From positions 1 to 44,234 of the forward strand of contig JAWQRO010000289.1 in assembly GCA_033557835.1 (NCBI GenBank): 44,234 bases of DNA, in the 5' to 3' direction. The translations under genes were made by a program, and so were the position numbers. The notes below the pieces were generated by a model. The model searched no databases, was not told the DNA's origin, and was given only the letters and a program-made list of their open reading frames with translations. The stretch is from Helochares maculicollis. Its lineage: Eukaryota; Arthropoda; Insecta; Coleoptera; Hydrophilidae. Position 1 is the first letter of the stretch. The number at the start of each line of letters is the position of its first letter. Below are positions 12,534 to 25,500 of the stretch, in pieces.

Positions 12534-13594
12534 TTATTCATAAATATCTATTTCGTTCCCTTCAAAATAATCCCCATGAGATATTATACACTTATGCCAA
12601 CGTTTTTTCCAATCTTCGAAGCACTTAAAAAATTATTTTCCTTTATCTTGTTCAGCTCCTCCTTCGATGCCATCTTTATCTCGTCGATATTAGCTTAGCA
12701 TCGTCCTTTTGTGGGCCTCTCTAGTTTCGGGAACAAGAAAAAGTCACAGGGGGCTAGATCTTGGGAATATGGTGGCTGCGGCGTCATTAGTGTGTTGATT
12801 TTGGCCAAAAAGTCGCGCCCAAGCAACGATGTGTGAGCAGGGGCGTCATCGTGGTGCAAAAGCCAATTTTTGTTCTTTCACAAATCCTGGCGTTTATGAC
12901 GTATTGCTTCACGCAAGTTGCGCATAACTTTCAGGTAACATTCCTTATTGACCGTTTTACCTTGTGGCAAGAGCTCACGATGCACCACGCTCCTGCAATC
13001 GAACAAAACGGTAAGCAAAACTTTCACAGTCGACCGAACTTGGCGCGCTTTTTTCGGTCTTGGTTCGTGCGGCAGCTTCTCTCGAGATGATTGAGTTTTG
13101 TTTTCCACGTCATAACCGTAAACCCACGATTCGTCGCCACTTATGGCCCTCTGGAACAAATTTGGGTCGTCGCGGACAGAGTCCAACAGCTCATTAGCAA
13201 TTTTCATGCGAAGCTGTTTTTGGTCGAAATTGAGCAATTTTGGTACGAGTTTCACGACGACCTGTCTCATGCCCAAATCATTGATTAAAATCAAATGGCA
13301 CGAACCAATCGATATGTCTAGGTCCTCAGAAACTTCTCTAACGGTGATTCGACGATTGGCCAATACCATTTTCTTTACTTCATCAATTGTTTCGTCTGTT
13401 GTTGAAGTGCTCGGGCGTCTGGCACGCTCTTCGTCGTTTACATCTTCTCGGCCTTCTGAGAACATTTTATACCACCGATAAACGTTGCTTCGCTCCAAAG
13501 TAGCTTCTCCGTATGCCACAGTGAACATTCGGAATACATCCGCGCACTTAATTTCATTTTTCACACAAAATTTGATACAGGTTCTTTGATCCAA
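12534..13594 (-). pseudogene. mariner transposase, broken
   Basis: The frame reads from the N-terminal DQRTCIKFCVKNE block, through a helix-turn-helix region (NVYRWYKMFSEGREDV, then RPSTST) to the catalytic core. The first Asp is in SGDESWVYGYD, the second in HHDDAPAHTS and the third in SQDLAPCDFFLF. The last two lie 34 residues apart, the DD34D spacing of mariner. Four lesions are visible. The expected ATG reads TTG (13592-13594). TGA interrupts the frame at 12878-12880 where Trp is expected. TAA interrupts it at 12695-12697. A one-base loss near 12621-12632 shifts the last CFEDWKKRWHKC segment out of frame. The final stop is at 12534-12536. Without the shift the gene would be about 353 codons, a normal length. 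No functional protein is expected. Confidence 0.92.
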
Positions 13595-13757
13595 TTTTTT
13601 TGAATAGGTAAAAATCGAAGACGACCCAAAACACGTGCAAACAAAGCAGCTGTCAACAATTAACTGAACATTCAAAATGGCCGAACTTGTCGGTATAAGT
13701 GAGAGACATGACGCCACAAAAAAATCGAAATTCGAATATACGTAATTCCCTAAAATT

Positions 13758-13789
13758 CAAAATTAGCGATACTTATTGAACACACCTCG
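13758..13789 (-). repeat. mariner terminal inverted repeat (right)
   Basis: On the minus strand it begins CGAGGTGTGTTCAATAAG, next to a TA dinucleotide at 13790-13791. It lies upstream of the transposase start. Confidence 0.9.
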
Positions 13790-13791
13790 TA

Positions 13792-16700
13792 TAGAACTCA
13801 AACTAATAACTGTTCCAAATCGAATAGTATGTGCATTAACAAAAATATTTTATTAAATTTTACAGTACAGAGAACGAAGGACTTCTTCCTCTTACATCTT
13901 CTTTTGACGTCACCTTATACCTGGATTGAAAGCCTTGATGTCAGAATAGATATACAGACGTATTGCATATTTACTGGCATAGACTCTTATATCTTTTGAT
14001 ACAGTTGTCATCTACAGGTCTAAATAATAGAGTTTGTGATTTGTCAGTTCAGAACGTTAACAGCTTTTCTTGCATTGAGTTATTATTTAGATATTATTTT
14101 TATTATCAGTTATTTATAGAACAGTTGTTTTATATTGATTGCAGGAGTCGAGTTGGTAGTATGATGGCTTAGGTTTGCCTTGTCTATCATCGCCTTTAAC
14201 CTTTTTATTATTAGTATCTACTTGAAGACCTTTGATATTATTAGTAGAAGAGAGATTGGATTGTTTAATGACATTTCATGTAGAGGTTTGCATGGTGCCA
14301 ATGTTCCTGCTGCACATAAGACTACAATATATTTTAATCTAAAAGCTTCATTTGTAAAATTTGTTAGTTTAGCAATTGAATTTTTTGAAAATGCTTCTTT
14401 GTGCAGATTCTGAGACGAGGTCGTATCCAGGTGTTTTAAATGCACTAAAAATGTTTAAGATGTCATCATGGTCTTGTGAATTCAAACATTTCTTCTTCAT
14501 ATCCATCGCCTATTTTATCTCTTTCTAGATAGCTTGAGATGACTTCCGTTTTACTTGCATTTCTTCTTATCATTTTGTGTGTTGCTCTACGTCATGATAC
14601 GTGGAGCAATGATTTTTATTTTTCTTATATTTTACAACTGTGTGTGAAATATCCATTTTTTGTTGTTTTTCTGTTCATTACTTGAGAGTTATTTCATGCT
14701 GCATACTAGATATCAACTATTAACGATCCAAATTTCGTCTAAATTTCCTCTTAAATCACTTGGGCTTCAACTATATTAACAAAAAATATATGCTTATACT
14801 TTTGAAGTTTGCAGTGGTTAAATATTAATTCTTGGCAGAGCATACAAAAAACATTAATTTTAAAAAGTAGCTGCGCAGCAAAGCTATAAAGTTTTATAGC
14901 CAATTTTCATTTGGATGTTAAAATCAAACATTTTAAAGCAGCAAATCTTATTTTCGCGCTATCAAATTAGATCCACGTTTATTCGCACTGAAAAAATTTA
15001 GAATATTTGCAGTTAAGAAATAAAATGTTCAAACAGAAGCTCATCTTTATAATTTTTAAGGCTTGTAAAAAATATTAAATAAATATATTAATTATCAGTC
15101 CGCATTTATACAGTGCATGTAAATAATTTCAGGGAGTATAATGAGTAAATTTGTAAACATTAGCCCAGCACTGCATTAAACAGTACAAGCTAGAAAGCAC
15201 AGGTAATATGCAATTTTTATAATTTTGAATAACCTGGGATTTGAACACAAACTGCAATACAGAATTATTTGCGTTATGAAAAACAATAGCATTGCGTACA
15301 ACACACCTAAAATACAATTTACCGTTATTAAACGCTTTATGAGTAGTTATGTACCATTAGGGGGTGTTACAATGCAATTGCAACATTACACAACTAATGA
15401 ATTTCGATTGGATTTCGTCGTTAATAAAAAAATCTTTACTAGAGCTACGCAATCGAGCATTACACCACAACAGGTATATTAATCGCGCATACAGCAAATC
15501 AAATCAAACCATAAAATTTTTATGGTTATCCATAACTTCTCATAAATTACCTATAAAAAGCACTATTGAGATGAATACGAACTCTGGAAATCAAAAGTGC
15601 TATTACGTAAGGTTTCGGAGTAAGCACCTACATCGATTCCGCAGCACTATGTGGATATTGCAGCTACGTAGGCCATCGACCAAAGTGGGTTTTGGTAATA
15701 CAGAGCAACGGTCAGGCCATGCTTCGGCTAAACTGTACAAGCTAAGCCGAGCTTCGGACTAGCCAAAGATCAATCCAGTAAGTTTTCTGCTATTGGTTAG
15801 CTGATATCTGGCTAAATTTTACCTAATCCAAGCATCAGCTGAGAGCAAGAGAAATTTTGTTTCGCCGACGCCAAGCATCAACCAACGCAAGTTGAGCATT
15901 AGTCAACATAAGCGGCCAAAACGCGTTCGATCAAGACTTGCATTAGCCAAGAGTTGCATCAGGCAAGCGCCAGCTTTCTTGAGTTATGGGCTTGTATAAC
16001 TGAAATCTCTTGAAGCATCTTCATTTGGCGCCTCGGAACGCAGCAGTACTACTTGTAATGTTGACGTTTATTAAGCAGACTGCCAGCATCTCGAAACAAA
16101 TCCAAAACCAAACAAGGTATCCACGGCTTAATAAAAGCAATAAAGTATTTGTTTATAAAGTAAATTAATGCAAATGCACAATAGAATCTCAGCGGGACTC
16201 CTTAACAACACCTCTTAAGCTGCCAGGAATCGTTTGCTCCAACTACCATTACGGCGCTATCGAGAAAGTTTTCGCTGCAAACAGTTATTGTGGAAGTTTC
16301 GAAACTAAAAACAAGAGAAAACACATTGAATCAATAAAGAAAATTGGTATCATTAGTGAGTAGTGCGGAGTCATTTGATTTTAATTCGTATTGTACTCTC
16401 GGTTCACCCTCCATAAAGTCACATTTAAATAATTATACGTAACGACAGTATAATTTCGGCTCAATTTCTCATTAAAATATGCATTCATTAAATTTCCCTT
16501 TTACTTGAAATTATCAAAATCTTATTAAATCTGTACCAGGTTGTGTCAAGCAGGCAAGGCACGCCACACGATGTGTTTGATGGATACGGGAAAGAATGAC
16601 GAGACGGAAAGGGTATGAAGGGGCAAGAGATTACGTGCGGGGGTGCGTGTGGTCTCCCACCCCCATAACGCCTTGCGTGCACCTCGCCTTAGTGGGATTG

Positions 16701-18138
16701 ATGACCCGTCTGCTTTCTCAGGGTTTTCCGGCTCCTCAAGACAGACAATGTTGTATCACGTAAATGTTATTTGCTTTCGCTTTGCTTTACCGGAGAAAAA
16801 AGAACGACTTCAAAAACAAATATTGGTTATTGGTTGTCCTGAATATTGCATGGAACAATCGGATTTTCCCCGGCTGCTATTTGATTTGATATACCCGGCA
16901 TTCGGCTTGTTTCCAAGCCCTTTCCTGCACAAACCAGGAAGTTGATGAAGTGCAAAGTTTTAATAATAAAGTTCGACCCTAGCTGAGAAAGCAGCGAAAG
17001 CAACGCAATGGATAGATTAAACAAGTTCGCTCAGTTTGGCTGTGCCAGTTCGGCCTCGGGTCTACCACCACTACAAATTGTTATTGTTATTAAAACTTCC
17101 TTATTGGTGGTAAGAAAGCCCCCGGAGTATCCATTAAAACCGAAACAGTTCATCAAAATACGCGGAACATTAATAACTATAAAGTAATATTGCTCAGTCA
17201 AGTGTTAAAAATTACATATTGCAAGGTGATGATTTAGCACCGGCCAATTGATGGGTGCACGGAGAATTATCACGTTCAGCAACTTGTAAACTCTTCACCG
17301 AGACAAATCGCGATGATTTTGCTTGCCCACAGGTGCTTGTAATTTTTGCCTGATTGAAATCATTATGTGGTTTACCCACTGACTACGCTGAGAACGCGGA
17401 GAATTTGCGATTGGCAACTGAATCTCTTGTTGACTGGATATTTGTAATATATTGTCGGAGGGAAATTATGGGTGCAGCTTGTAGATACCTATATACAAGT
17501 TATACGAGATACTAAGCTGAGATTTCGTATAAAAATTTATAAAAAGAAAATTTAAATACCTCCTGCAACATCTCGTTTGTAATTTCATCAATAATGTACG
17601 ACGGTTTTAGATTCCTTGCCATAAGAGAGGAGCAAGAGCATCTCATAATTCCCGAACTTTGATGGTTTTTCATGTTTTGAGTACATTTAAACAATGACAT
17701 CTTACGTCAATGAAATCGGATTATAGAAAAATCAAAAGGCCGTAATAATTTTTGAGGTAAACCTGCAATTCAAGATTACCATTTATCAACATTACTGATA
17801 TTCATAAGTGTACAATAATTACCTCGTAGTCTTAGCTTCGAGATTAGCAAAAATGTATCTAATTTTATATAAATCCAATTTGTCTTTGATTTTGTAAATA
17901 TTTCAACTAATATTTTATTCACGTCTATTTAATTAAACCGTCATAAGTATGTAGGCGTAGTTTTAGTACTAACGCTAGTATATGAATGGAATTAATATAT
18001 AATTTCGTGCATTTTATAATGGATCCATTAAATGTAAATAGCTGATTATTGAACACCTTGCAATAGTCCACCTTAGAACATCAACATTTTAAACTACAAG
18101 CTTTCAAGCTCTGTATTATACATATAAATACTTACATG
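13792..18138. other. non-coding stretch with islands of higher GC
   Basis: About 13860-14640 holds several broken minus-strand frames that could be an old coding relic, but none matches a family I know. About 15640-15980 is GC-richer, with loosely repeated GCATCA/GCATTAGCCAA words. About 16480-17400 is another island, including a G5/C5 hairpin at 16639-16664. A minus-strand ATG frame at 17700-17512 (62 codons) is unrecognised. No gene is supported. Confidence 0.45.
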
Positions 18139-18192
18139 CAAGTGCACAATTGTACACAAATGCACGATTGTAGACAAGTGCAAGATTGCACT
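18139..18192. repeat. 18-bp tandem repeat, three units
   Basis: Units start at 18139, 18157 and 18175 and follow CAAGTGCACAATTGTACA with a few changes each. Each unit contains a TGCA core and an ATTGTA-like core, so the array is rich in short palindromes. Confidence 0.75.
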
Positions 18193-18195
18193 TAA

Positions 18196-18203
18196 TGACG
18201 TCA
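18196..18203. promoter_or_regulatory. consensus CRE palindrome TGACGTCA
   Basis: A perfect 8-bp cAMP-response-element core lies four bases after the 18-bp tandem repeat. The sequence is the known CREB/ATF site; whether it is used here cannot be told. Confidence 0.35.
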
Positions 18204-20379
18204 TAAATCCTGCCATGACAAACGCATTAGTTAGGAAATGCGGATAAGGTGCGATGCAATTAGTTTATTGAATTTACGCACAGGATAAGAAGGATTGTGA
18301 CCATTCACGCTTTGCTTTACAAACGTAAAGATATGGTTGCCAACACAAACGGTCGTGAAAATTGCATCCCACAATGGATCGAGATTTATATCCGTACTTA
18401 TACAGAACGCAAATAGGCACTTTGCAGAGTATTATGCACCACACACATTGCCACATTCAATAAGGAACGGTCATTAAGAAGCGTATTGCTAGGGAATCAA
18501 ATAGCTCGGAAACTTGGAGCTGATTTCATTTTAATTTAGTTTGCTGGATAGTTATGAAGTTATAAGAGTGAATTTTCGTTACAAATAATCGTGAGGGAAT
18601 CTATATTTAGTTTCAGCAAATGAACGTTGGCAAGCGCACTTTACTGAATGTGCTAAAGTTACTAGTTTAATTTATACACACTATATGTCGTCCAACTCAG
18701 ATATTTTTTCAATTACAAATGGGAATAAAATTCAATAACGGCTCTTAGTTTATAAATATTAAGGTTTCCTAGAGTCGAGGCTTGCCATTAAAGCAAACTT
18801 TTATATTAAATAAACATCTTATCGACTTAAAAGTCATGTGGCCATGGTTATGAATTTTTAAATTATTGACAAAGAGATTAATTTCTAGTTTAATTCAGGC
18901 TTAAAAATCTACTAGGTCCAGAAGAGTAGTCTTTCTGATTGTTCGATAGAACACAGTAGTCCATTGGCAATATATTCAATCATGGTAATACTGTTCAGAA
19001 TTGAATTAATTATAATTAGACACACATACCATCATAGCTATATTATTTTAGGTCAAATCGGTAGATTACTACCTCAGTTGAGCCATAAATCTGGTTGAAG
19101 CACAGCATAATGTATCACTTTCAGAATATTATCTAATTGATATAATTACTGTTGGCTATATTAATAATATCACACGTTTACATTAAAATCAGACTGTCAA
19201 ACTTATCAAATCAGAAATGCATATTTCAGAAGAGTGTAAAGCTGCAGACACCTTTTAGTCGCCTAATGTATAAAAGTCTATCCAATGTCATCGAGCAAAC
19301 TTTTTGGAAAGATATCTTAGTATTCGTTAAATTATGAGCATTCCCTCACTGTAGTTACATTGATGAATAATCAAGTTAAAAGAAAACACATTCTAAGTGT
19401 AGAAACCTAAAAACTATTTACTTTCTTTGCATTTCTCGTAAACTACACTAAAAGATTTATAATTTTTCAAGCAAATCCGACCTAAATCCAATAAGACCGA
19501 CTTCAAAGACAATTCCTTAATGAGATAATTTCTATTTAGCAAAGTGTTGGGAAGTAAGTAATTAAAAATGCTGCTACAGAGCGCGCTACCAATCTTATTT
19601 ATTATTTTATTGCACAAGAGAGGAACTTGATGAATTTATTTTAATTAAAAGATAATAAGAGCGGTGAACCTTTTTAATTTATAAACATAGCGTCTTGTTA
19701 TTCTTCCGTTTTCCTACCATGTTGCACCGGAGGAGCATCGCGACCCCAATGTAGAGGACGTATCTGTTTTACTTCACTCCAGGCCTTTTTATATACAGCT
19801 TTGAGCAAACGCTATATAATATTGCCAAAAGGAAAATAAGCAAACGGATTAGCTTCTGTGAAAGTAGGCCACCCTGTTTTATATTTAAAATTTAATTTTG
19901 GTCTAATCATTCTGTATTAAATTAGTTTGCACGTAAAGCCTCAGGAATTATGAAACAAAACTTTGTGATGAAGAAATTGAATGTTGAACTTTTTATTTAT
20001 ATTTCCTTAACTTTATCCTTTCCGCAAGATGTATTTGATAATATGGCTAAAGGGTTGTTTATGTGAGTGATTCTTCTTAGTAAGAAATAATATTTTGTAT
20101 TTTCTATACATGCAGAAAGTTTAAAGGGCCTGGCTTTTCAAGGCATTGAGCTCCACAAACAAGTTAGTTTATTTTAAGATGGTGTAAACATAGTAAAATC
20201 ATAGCTATAGTCAGAGTATTTTCTATGGTAATTTTAATATTATAAGCTCAAAAAATTTTGAAAATGCCACGAAAGTACTGAATGGCGTAAATGATTGATG
20301 TGCCATCTCCGCCTTTAGCATCGAATTTTTTACGTATCCAGAATGAATCCATTAATAATTGGCCTTCCTTGTTGCGGTA
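18204..20379. other. AT-rich non-coding stretch
   Basis: I see no gene, RNA gene or mobile element here. The frames present are short, unstructured and of chance length for this base composition. Confidence 0.5.
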
Positions 20380-21430
20380 GGCGCATCATTCTGCGGCTCT
20401 CTCGATTCGATGGCGTCGAGTTTTTACTCTCTGCATCCCGACGCCTGATAATTGTAGCGTCCTGAGGCTTTTATGCGTTCCGCTTGCTAATGATAACGTA
20501 TAGCCGGCAATATGACATGTGTGAAGCTCTCAACTCATTCCATTCTGAACCAACTCAGGCCTGGGCTTCTCTACAATCTCATCTCAATCTCAACTCCACC
20601 TCAATTTCAGTCCATCTCAATGTTTCAACTGAAAGACCCACTCAGCCCAAGCTTCAACTCAAATCTACCCTCAAGCTCAACCCGAGCCCCATTTCACCCC
20701 GCGGCTCCCAGCGTAACTGAACTGAACCTCGTCCCCATCAGCCGACCGGCCAAATGGGCCAATGAATATTTACAATGGTTCAATTTTCCTTTGTGCGTGG
20801 CAAGAACGCAGCGCGAGCGTGGTGATCAGTCAAGGAAAATAGCCATTCCTCTATCATTTCCGGTGTTGGGCGCAATTAGTTTTCGCTTGTTATCGCCCGG
20901 CCAAGATTACCTAACCCTCCGGAGGGCTGTTGAATACTTGGATTACCGCGATTTATTGCCTCGTCCATTCGAGTGTTTTTATTTCGCACTTTTAATAGAC
21001 TCCGGGTTTTTGTTCTTGTTTTTTGAGCGATTACTACATTCGGGCTCTTAAATCACCGGCTGAAAAAGAAGGCAATAATTCTTTCAGTTCTCTAGAAACG
21101 CAGATGGAGGGAGTGGATTCGTGCTTGGGAAAATTTAGACTCGAGATGTTTGTTGGTAATTTAAGAAATGGATGTGTGGTTGGATATTTCTGAATTTGTA
21201 CCGACGAATTTTTTATGCGGCTATGGCATAGCGGTCATAGACGGAAGCACCGGTAATATCATTACAATCGAATAAAATTCCATTTAGGAGAATGGGTAAG
21301 AATTTCCAATTTAGTTTTGATCTGCATAAGACTGCAGGCGCTTTGTGTTGACCTCAGAATTTAATTAACCTCTGCACCGCGCTACCGTAGTGGGATCCCG
21401 GCAATGCAGCGCTTCTGGTGCTGCTGGGAA
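20380..21430. other. GC-richer island with CTCAA-rich low-complexity tract
   Basis: This block stands out from AT-rich neighbours on both sides. From about 20528 to 20660 it is built of repeated CTCAA/TCTCAA words. A 179-codon ATG frame on the plus strand (20512-21051) crosses it. It is the longest frame outside the recognised genes and the mariner, but its composition (Ser/Pro/Leu from the repeats, then mixed) shows no domain. Long frames are more likely by chance at this GC. A regulatory island, an unrecognised exon or simple sequence are all possible. Confidence 0.4.
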
Positions 21431-22448
21431 TAAAAGATTGTCCACTAAACCTGATTGAAATAATACGGCCATTCTACCTTGAAATTATGTGTATGAGCCG
21501 CATATATCATGAAAATTATAGGAGTGAGATGAAAGAACCGTTTTAGGAAAATTTCAAAATTACTACTTCAATTTCCATACGAACTGCATTATTGGTCCTT
21601 TACAACATCTGAGATGTTATACTGGTTTCATCAATCACAACAGACATTCAATGCAAAAGGAATTTTGCATTCATTTATATAATACCAGATGTAACTATTA
21701 AATAAATTGAGTTAAAGGGGATTTTGGGACAATTAAACATTTTCACTTAGACACTATAAATGAAAAAAACATTAGTAAGATCAATAGTTTAGAAACTTAT
21801 ATATTGATATGGGATAAAATAATGTAAAAAGGCGTTTCCAAACTAAACATTTTGATATCTATAAATTTGTATTGACGTTTGTAATGAAAACAAACGAACG
21901 ATAAACTAAGAATACAAAGAAAAATAAGCAAAAATTAACAATCTCATTAATGCAGTGAGAATGTCTTTGACATTTCATCTGTCCAGGAATAAACTTGGCA
22001 AAGTGAGCACTTAAAAATTTACAATCATCTTGTATAAGTGTTGATGTAGCAGATGCTCGACTCATTATTTATCGCGGCTATTTTCTTCATCGCATTCCTC
22101 GTGAGCAAAAATTCGAGAAAGAGCGCGCGCAAGACTTCATCTCGCAGCTCGAACGTAACACCGTGTTAACAACATAATAATTTTGCAATTTATCCAATTA
22201 TAAAATGCTCGAGCCGAAATTTATAGGCTGTTTTCTCTGCTGAACGTTTATTGGTTTCCTTCTTAATTGCCTTTAACTAAACGTAACTTGTACCTTTGCG
22301 AAGTATATACGCTTGCTACAGAACAGAATATTCCTATACCTACATTGCACATTAATAAACCGAATTGAAATTTGTGCTGGATTAACACGAAATGTACCTA
22401 CTCCTTGTAAACTGCTCCCCGTATGTCTTATTACACTGTAATATATGG

Positions 22449-22518
22449 GTTGATTGCTAAATATGTGTTGATTGCTATGTATGTGCTGATTATTATTTAT
22501 GTTGATTGCTGTTTATGC
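22449..22518. repeat. 18-bp tandem repeat, four units
   Basis: Units GTTGATTGCTAAATATGT (22449), GTTGATTGCTATGTATGT (22467), a 16-bp unit (22485) and GTTGATTGCTGTTTATGC (22501) follow one another directly. It is a short, diverged minisatellite. Confidence 0.8.
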
Positions 22519-25500
22519 AGATTCTAGAAACATAAAGACTTCTACAGGTATTTATGTAGATTAATGGTAGATAAGTAATGTGTACCTTACACCAATCACT
22601 TTTGCTTATTAAGTTTATTTGTTCAAATCTAAAATGAGTCTGTCAATATCGAATATTGGAGTATTTCGATTCCTTTAAAATTACTCTGTACTATTAATAT
22701 TCATGTCTATAATCAAAGTGAGATTTAATTAAAAATATCGACTTTCAGAGTTTGGAGTTTAGTGAGTGAATTGAAATCATTTAATGCTGATATCTGAGAC
22801 TCTCTATTTGTAAAGTGATGTGACATAAACATTTTTAGGTAAGCTACTACTCTGAACAAACATTTTTGATACAGTTTTGTATGCAATTGATCTCGAGATT
22901 TTGGCGTGCTTTATGTTTGTACGATAGCGATCAATTCTATCTTTGATTTTAACTCTTTCTATGATTTGGTTTAATAGTCACCGAAATTATTTTTCAAAAT
23001 TGAAGTCTCATGGTTTCCTTTAAAATAACCTTAAGGATTTTCTTTTTTGTTGCCAATAGTTTAACCTATTTTTCCTTTGCAATTCAACTCCAGGAGTTCT
23101 CTGTGAATTGCTGTTGTACTATACGTAATTATTTAGTCGCTAGGATTGAATTTCAATTATCTATAGTAAAGTTCTTTGTTTCTCATAAATTTCTTATAGT
23201 TGTACAATTTAATATTAAATAATAACTAGTTACTAAAATATCCATAATATCAATAAAACAACTTCAATCAGAAATGTCAACATTTTGATTTACTTTTGAT
23301 GAAAATTGCTGCATTGATGCGTTATTAAGCATAATCAATTTTTATGATACATTTATATCATAATTGGTGATAGTTTAACTAATAAGCTTCAAAATTTTGC
23401 CATGTCTTGTTTTTATCAAACAATTGTTAGGAATTAAACGGTTACATTTGTTTTAATTTTTCTTCTCATTCCATCTAATATCTAACCCTATTTGCTACGC
23501 ACAGTCCACGATTTTCTATGACATACTTTGCCAGTTAAAACATTAATTTAATATTAGAAACATTAAAGGTATTATAATGCTCTTGCTATCAAAACAATAC
23601 ATTAAATAATCTTTACGTTTATGTTTTCAACCTGAAATGCTTTCTAAGCCGAACATCAAGAACTGTACTTTTAATTTTAAAACTAGAATAAACATGCAGT
23701 ACTTTAATTATATACATATGCACAAGAATAAAGACAAGTTTTTCAAATTTCACAAACTATACTTTAATTTGTCGTTATCACGGCAAAAAATTAAATTTAC
23801 AAAACTTCGCTGTCTCTTATAATTATTGCACAAAATAATTTAACACTAATAAAATGAAGGAAATCTCGTTAATTATATAATTCCGTAAGTGAAACACAAA
23901 GTACGAATGAATAAAAGCAGAAAAATTCTGTAACGTCATAGAATTTTACTTTTGCAATAACACTTTTAATAAAGTACAGTAGGTGTGATGCAACTTAAAA
24001 TCAATAATTTCGTTGTTCATCCAACGTTTAACACAAACCATTCCCCGTCCCATTTCTATTATTTATAGTTGGTCAGTTAATGCTACACGTTTAACAGTTG
24101 ATTTATCATAACATTGCCAATAATATAATGACGAACGAACTGTAGATTTTATTGGACATGGTCGAACAATTTTAGCTGTTGCATTAATTATGGCGTCTGT
24201 GCTTTGGATATGTTAGGTTGTTTTACCCTCTGGACTATAAAACAAAATTAATAGCCTGTGTGTACAAAAATCGTTGCTGGCAAAATGCTTGACTGCATAT
24301 TTTAATGTTCTGAACGACTATTTTTAAATTAACAGCCTATGTTGATTTTTTTAGTTTGTTTTCTGCGAGAAACTATAGCGTAATAAGCTCGCGCAGGACA
24401 TTCATTTCCAACCAATTAACTATTCCATTCCAATTTAAGCGATACACTGAAATTAATGAAACATCGGAAAACTCTCGCCTCATCTCGAAATTCCCATTTC
24501 TCTCCTCGCTCTCTGACAAGTCCTTCGTTTATTTTCAGCTGCTATAACGGAGCGCAAAGATATTTAGAATCCTTTTGAAGTCCGAATGTAAATAATATCA
24601 TTTTCGCTAATGATATCCTCTAATGGAGCATTATAGTGTTTGTGCAAGGATTTATTTTGAAAAATGATCCATCCTGTGTCGACGGAGACTTTCCTGGTTT
24701 TTGCTGGTATTTGCTCTTTGTATCGACTTTTTAGAGAGACACCAACCACTCTTTTGTACAGCGAGCTCTTGCAGCTCAACTGAACTAATAGCTAAGAGTT
24801 TTGTTCTATTATTTTTGATTGGCGAATCTCCGCGTATTTTTGCCCTATTAAGGGACTAAAGCAACAAAAAGGCTTTAATAATTTATACGCTGCTGGTGGA
24901 TATTCGAGTCGCAATGGGCTTTCAATTAGCGATGCAGCGAAGCTTTTGTATATTTTCTTTGAAGTGCTACAACCAGCCTTGAAACCATTTGTTCGTTATA
25001 GAAAATGTAATAATAAATTGAAGCCTGGTATGCACTATAATTGTGCTTGCATAAGCGAAACGCCGAATTTTTGAAACCCTGAATTTTAAATCGTGATAGC
25101 TTCGAACAAATTGTATTACCGGCAATGATTTTTGTTTAACGCGCGTTGTTGAGCCTGGTAAAGAGGCAATTTTTATTCCATTATGCAGCACGTGAAGTTT
25201 GTTGACCTTCAATAAGATTCCGATTCACCTCGTTTAGGTCTAAAATAGTCAGCCATCTAGAATATATGAATATTATTTACAGCTGCAATGCACAAAGACC
25301 CTTTGTTGCCCACGTCTTCGGTGCGACACATTTTTACGGTTTTTACTTTCAGCTTTTACCAGCTATTAACGTCACGTTTTCATTTTTATTCATACTTTAG
25401 TCCTAAATGGCTTGCCGGTGGACACTTTCAGACTATAAACGGAGCAAACGCAGCTGGACAGCCAGAACTGAAATTATATACCATAATCTAAGCAACAAAA

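Larger units (their letters stand above)
12481..13789 (-). mobile_element. full-length but inactive mariner element
   Basis: The element is 1309 bp, the usual size for mariner. Its ends are inverted repeats of about 32 bp (12481-12512 and 13758-13789) that differ at three positions. Both start (C/T)GAGGTGTGTTCAA. A TA dinucleotide flanks each end (12479-12480 and 13790-13791), the expected Tc1/mariner target duplication. The transposase gene lies on the minus strand and carries the mariner DD34D signature. Protein wording such as the SGDESWVYGYD block recalls the irritans-type group, but a subfamily call would need a tree. The copy moved by cut-and-paste once and has since decayed. It is probably non-autonomous, though both ends look intact enough to be mobilised by an active relative. 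Confidence 0.93.

Noticed and set aside
12833..13481. Plus-strand frames inside the mariner
   Set aside because: They are antisense shadows of the minus-strand transposase gene.
13860..14640. Minus-strand broken frames that might be an old transposon or gene
   Set aside because: Pieces such as HKMIRRNASKTEVISSYLER read well, but stops interrupt them and I cannot tie them to any family.
17512..17700. 62-codon minus-strand frame with a donor-like AG|GTATTT
   Set aside because: No second exon joins in frame and no family is recognised; an upstream in-frame TGA and the length fit chance.
24564..24779. Possible minus-strand terminal exon with AATAAA about 30 nt after its stop
   Set aside because: There is no ATG, no partner exon and no recognisable protein. 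TTTATT is very common here.
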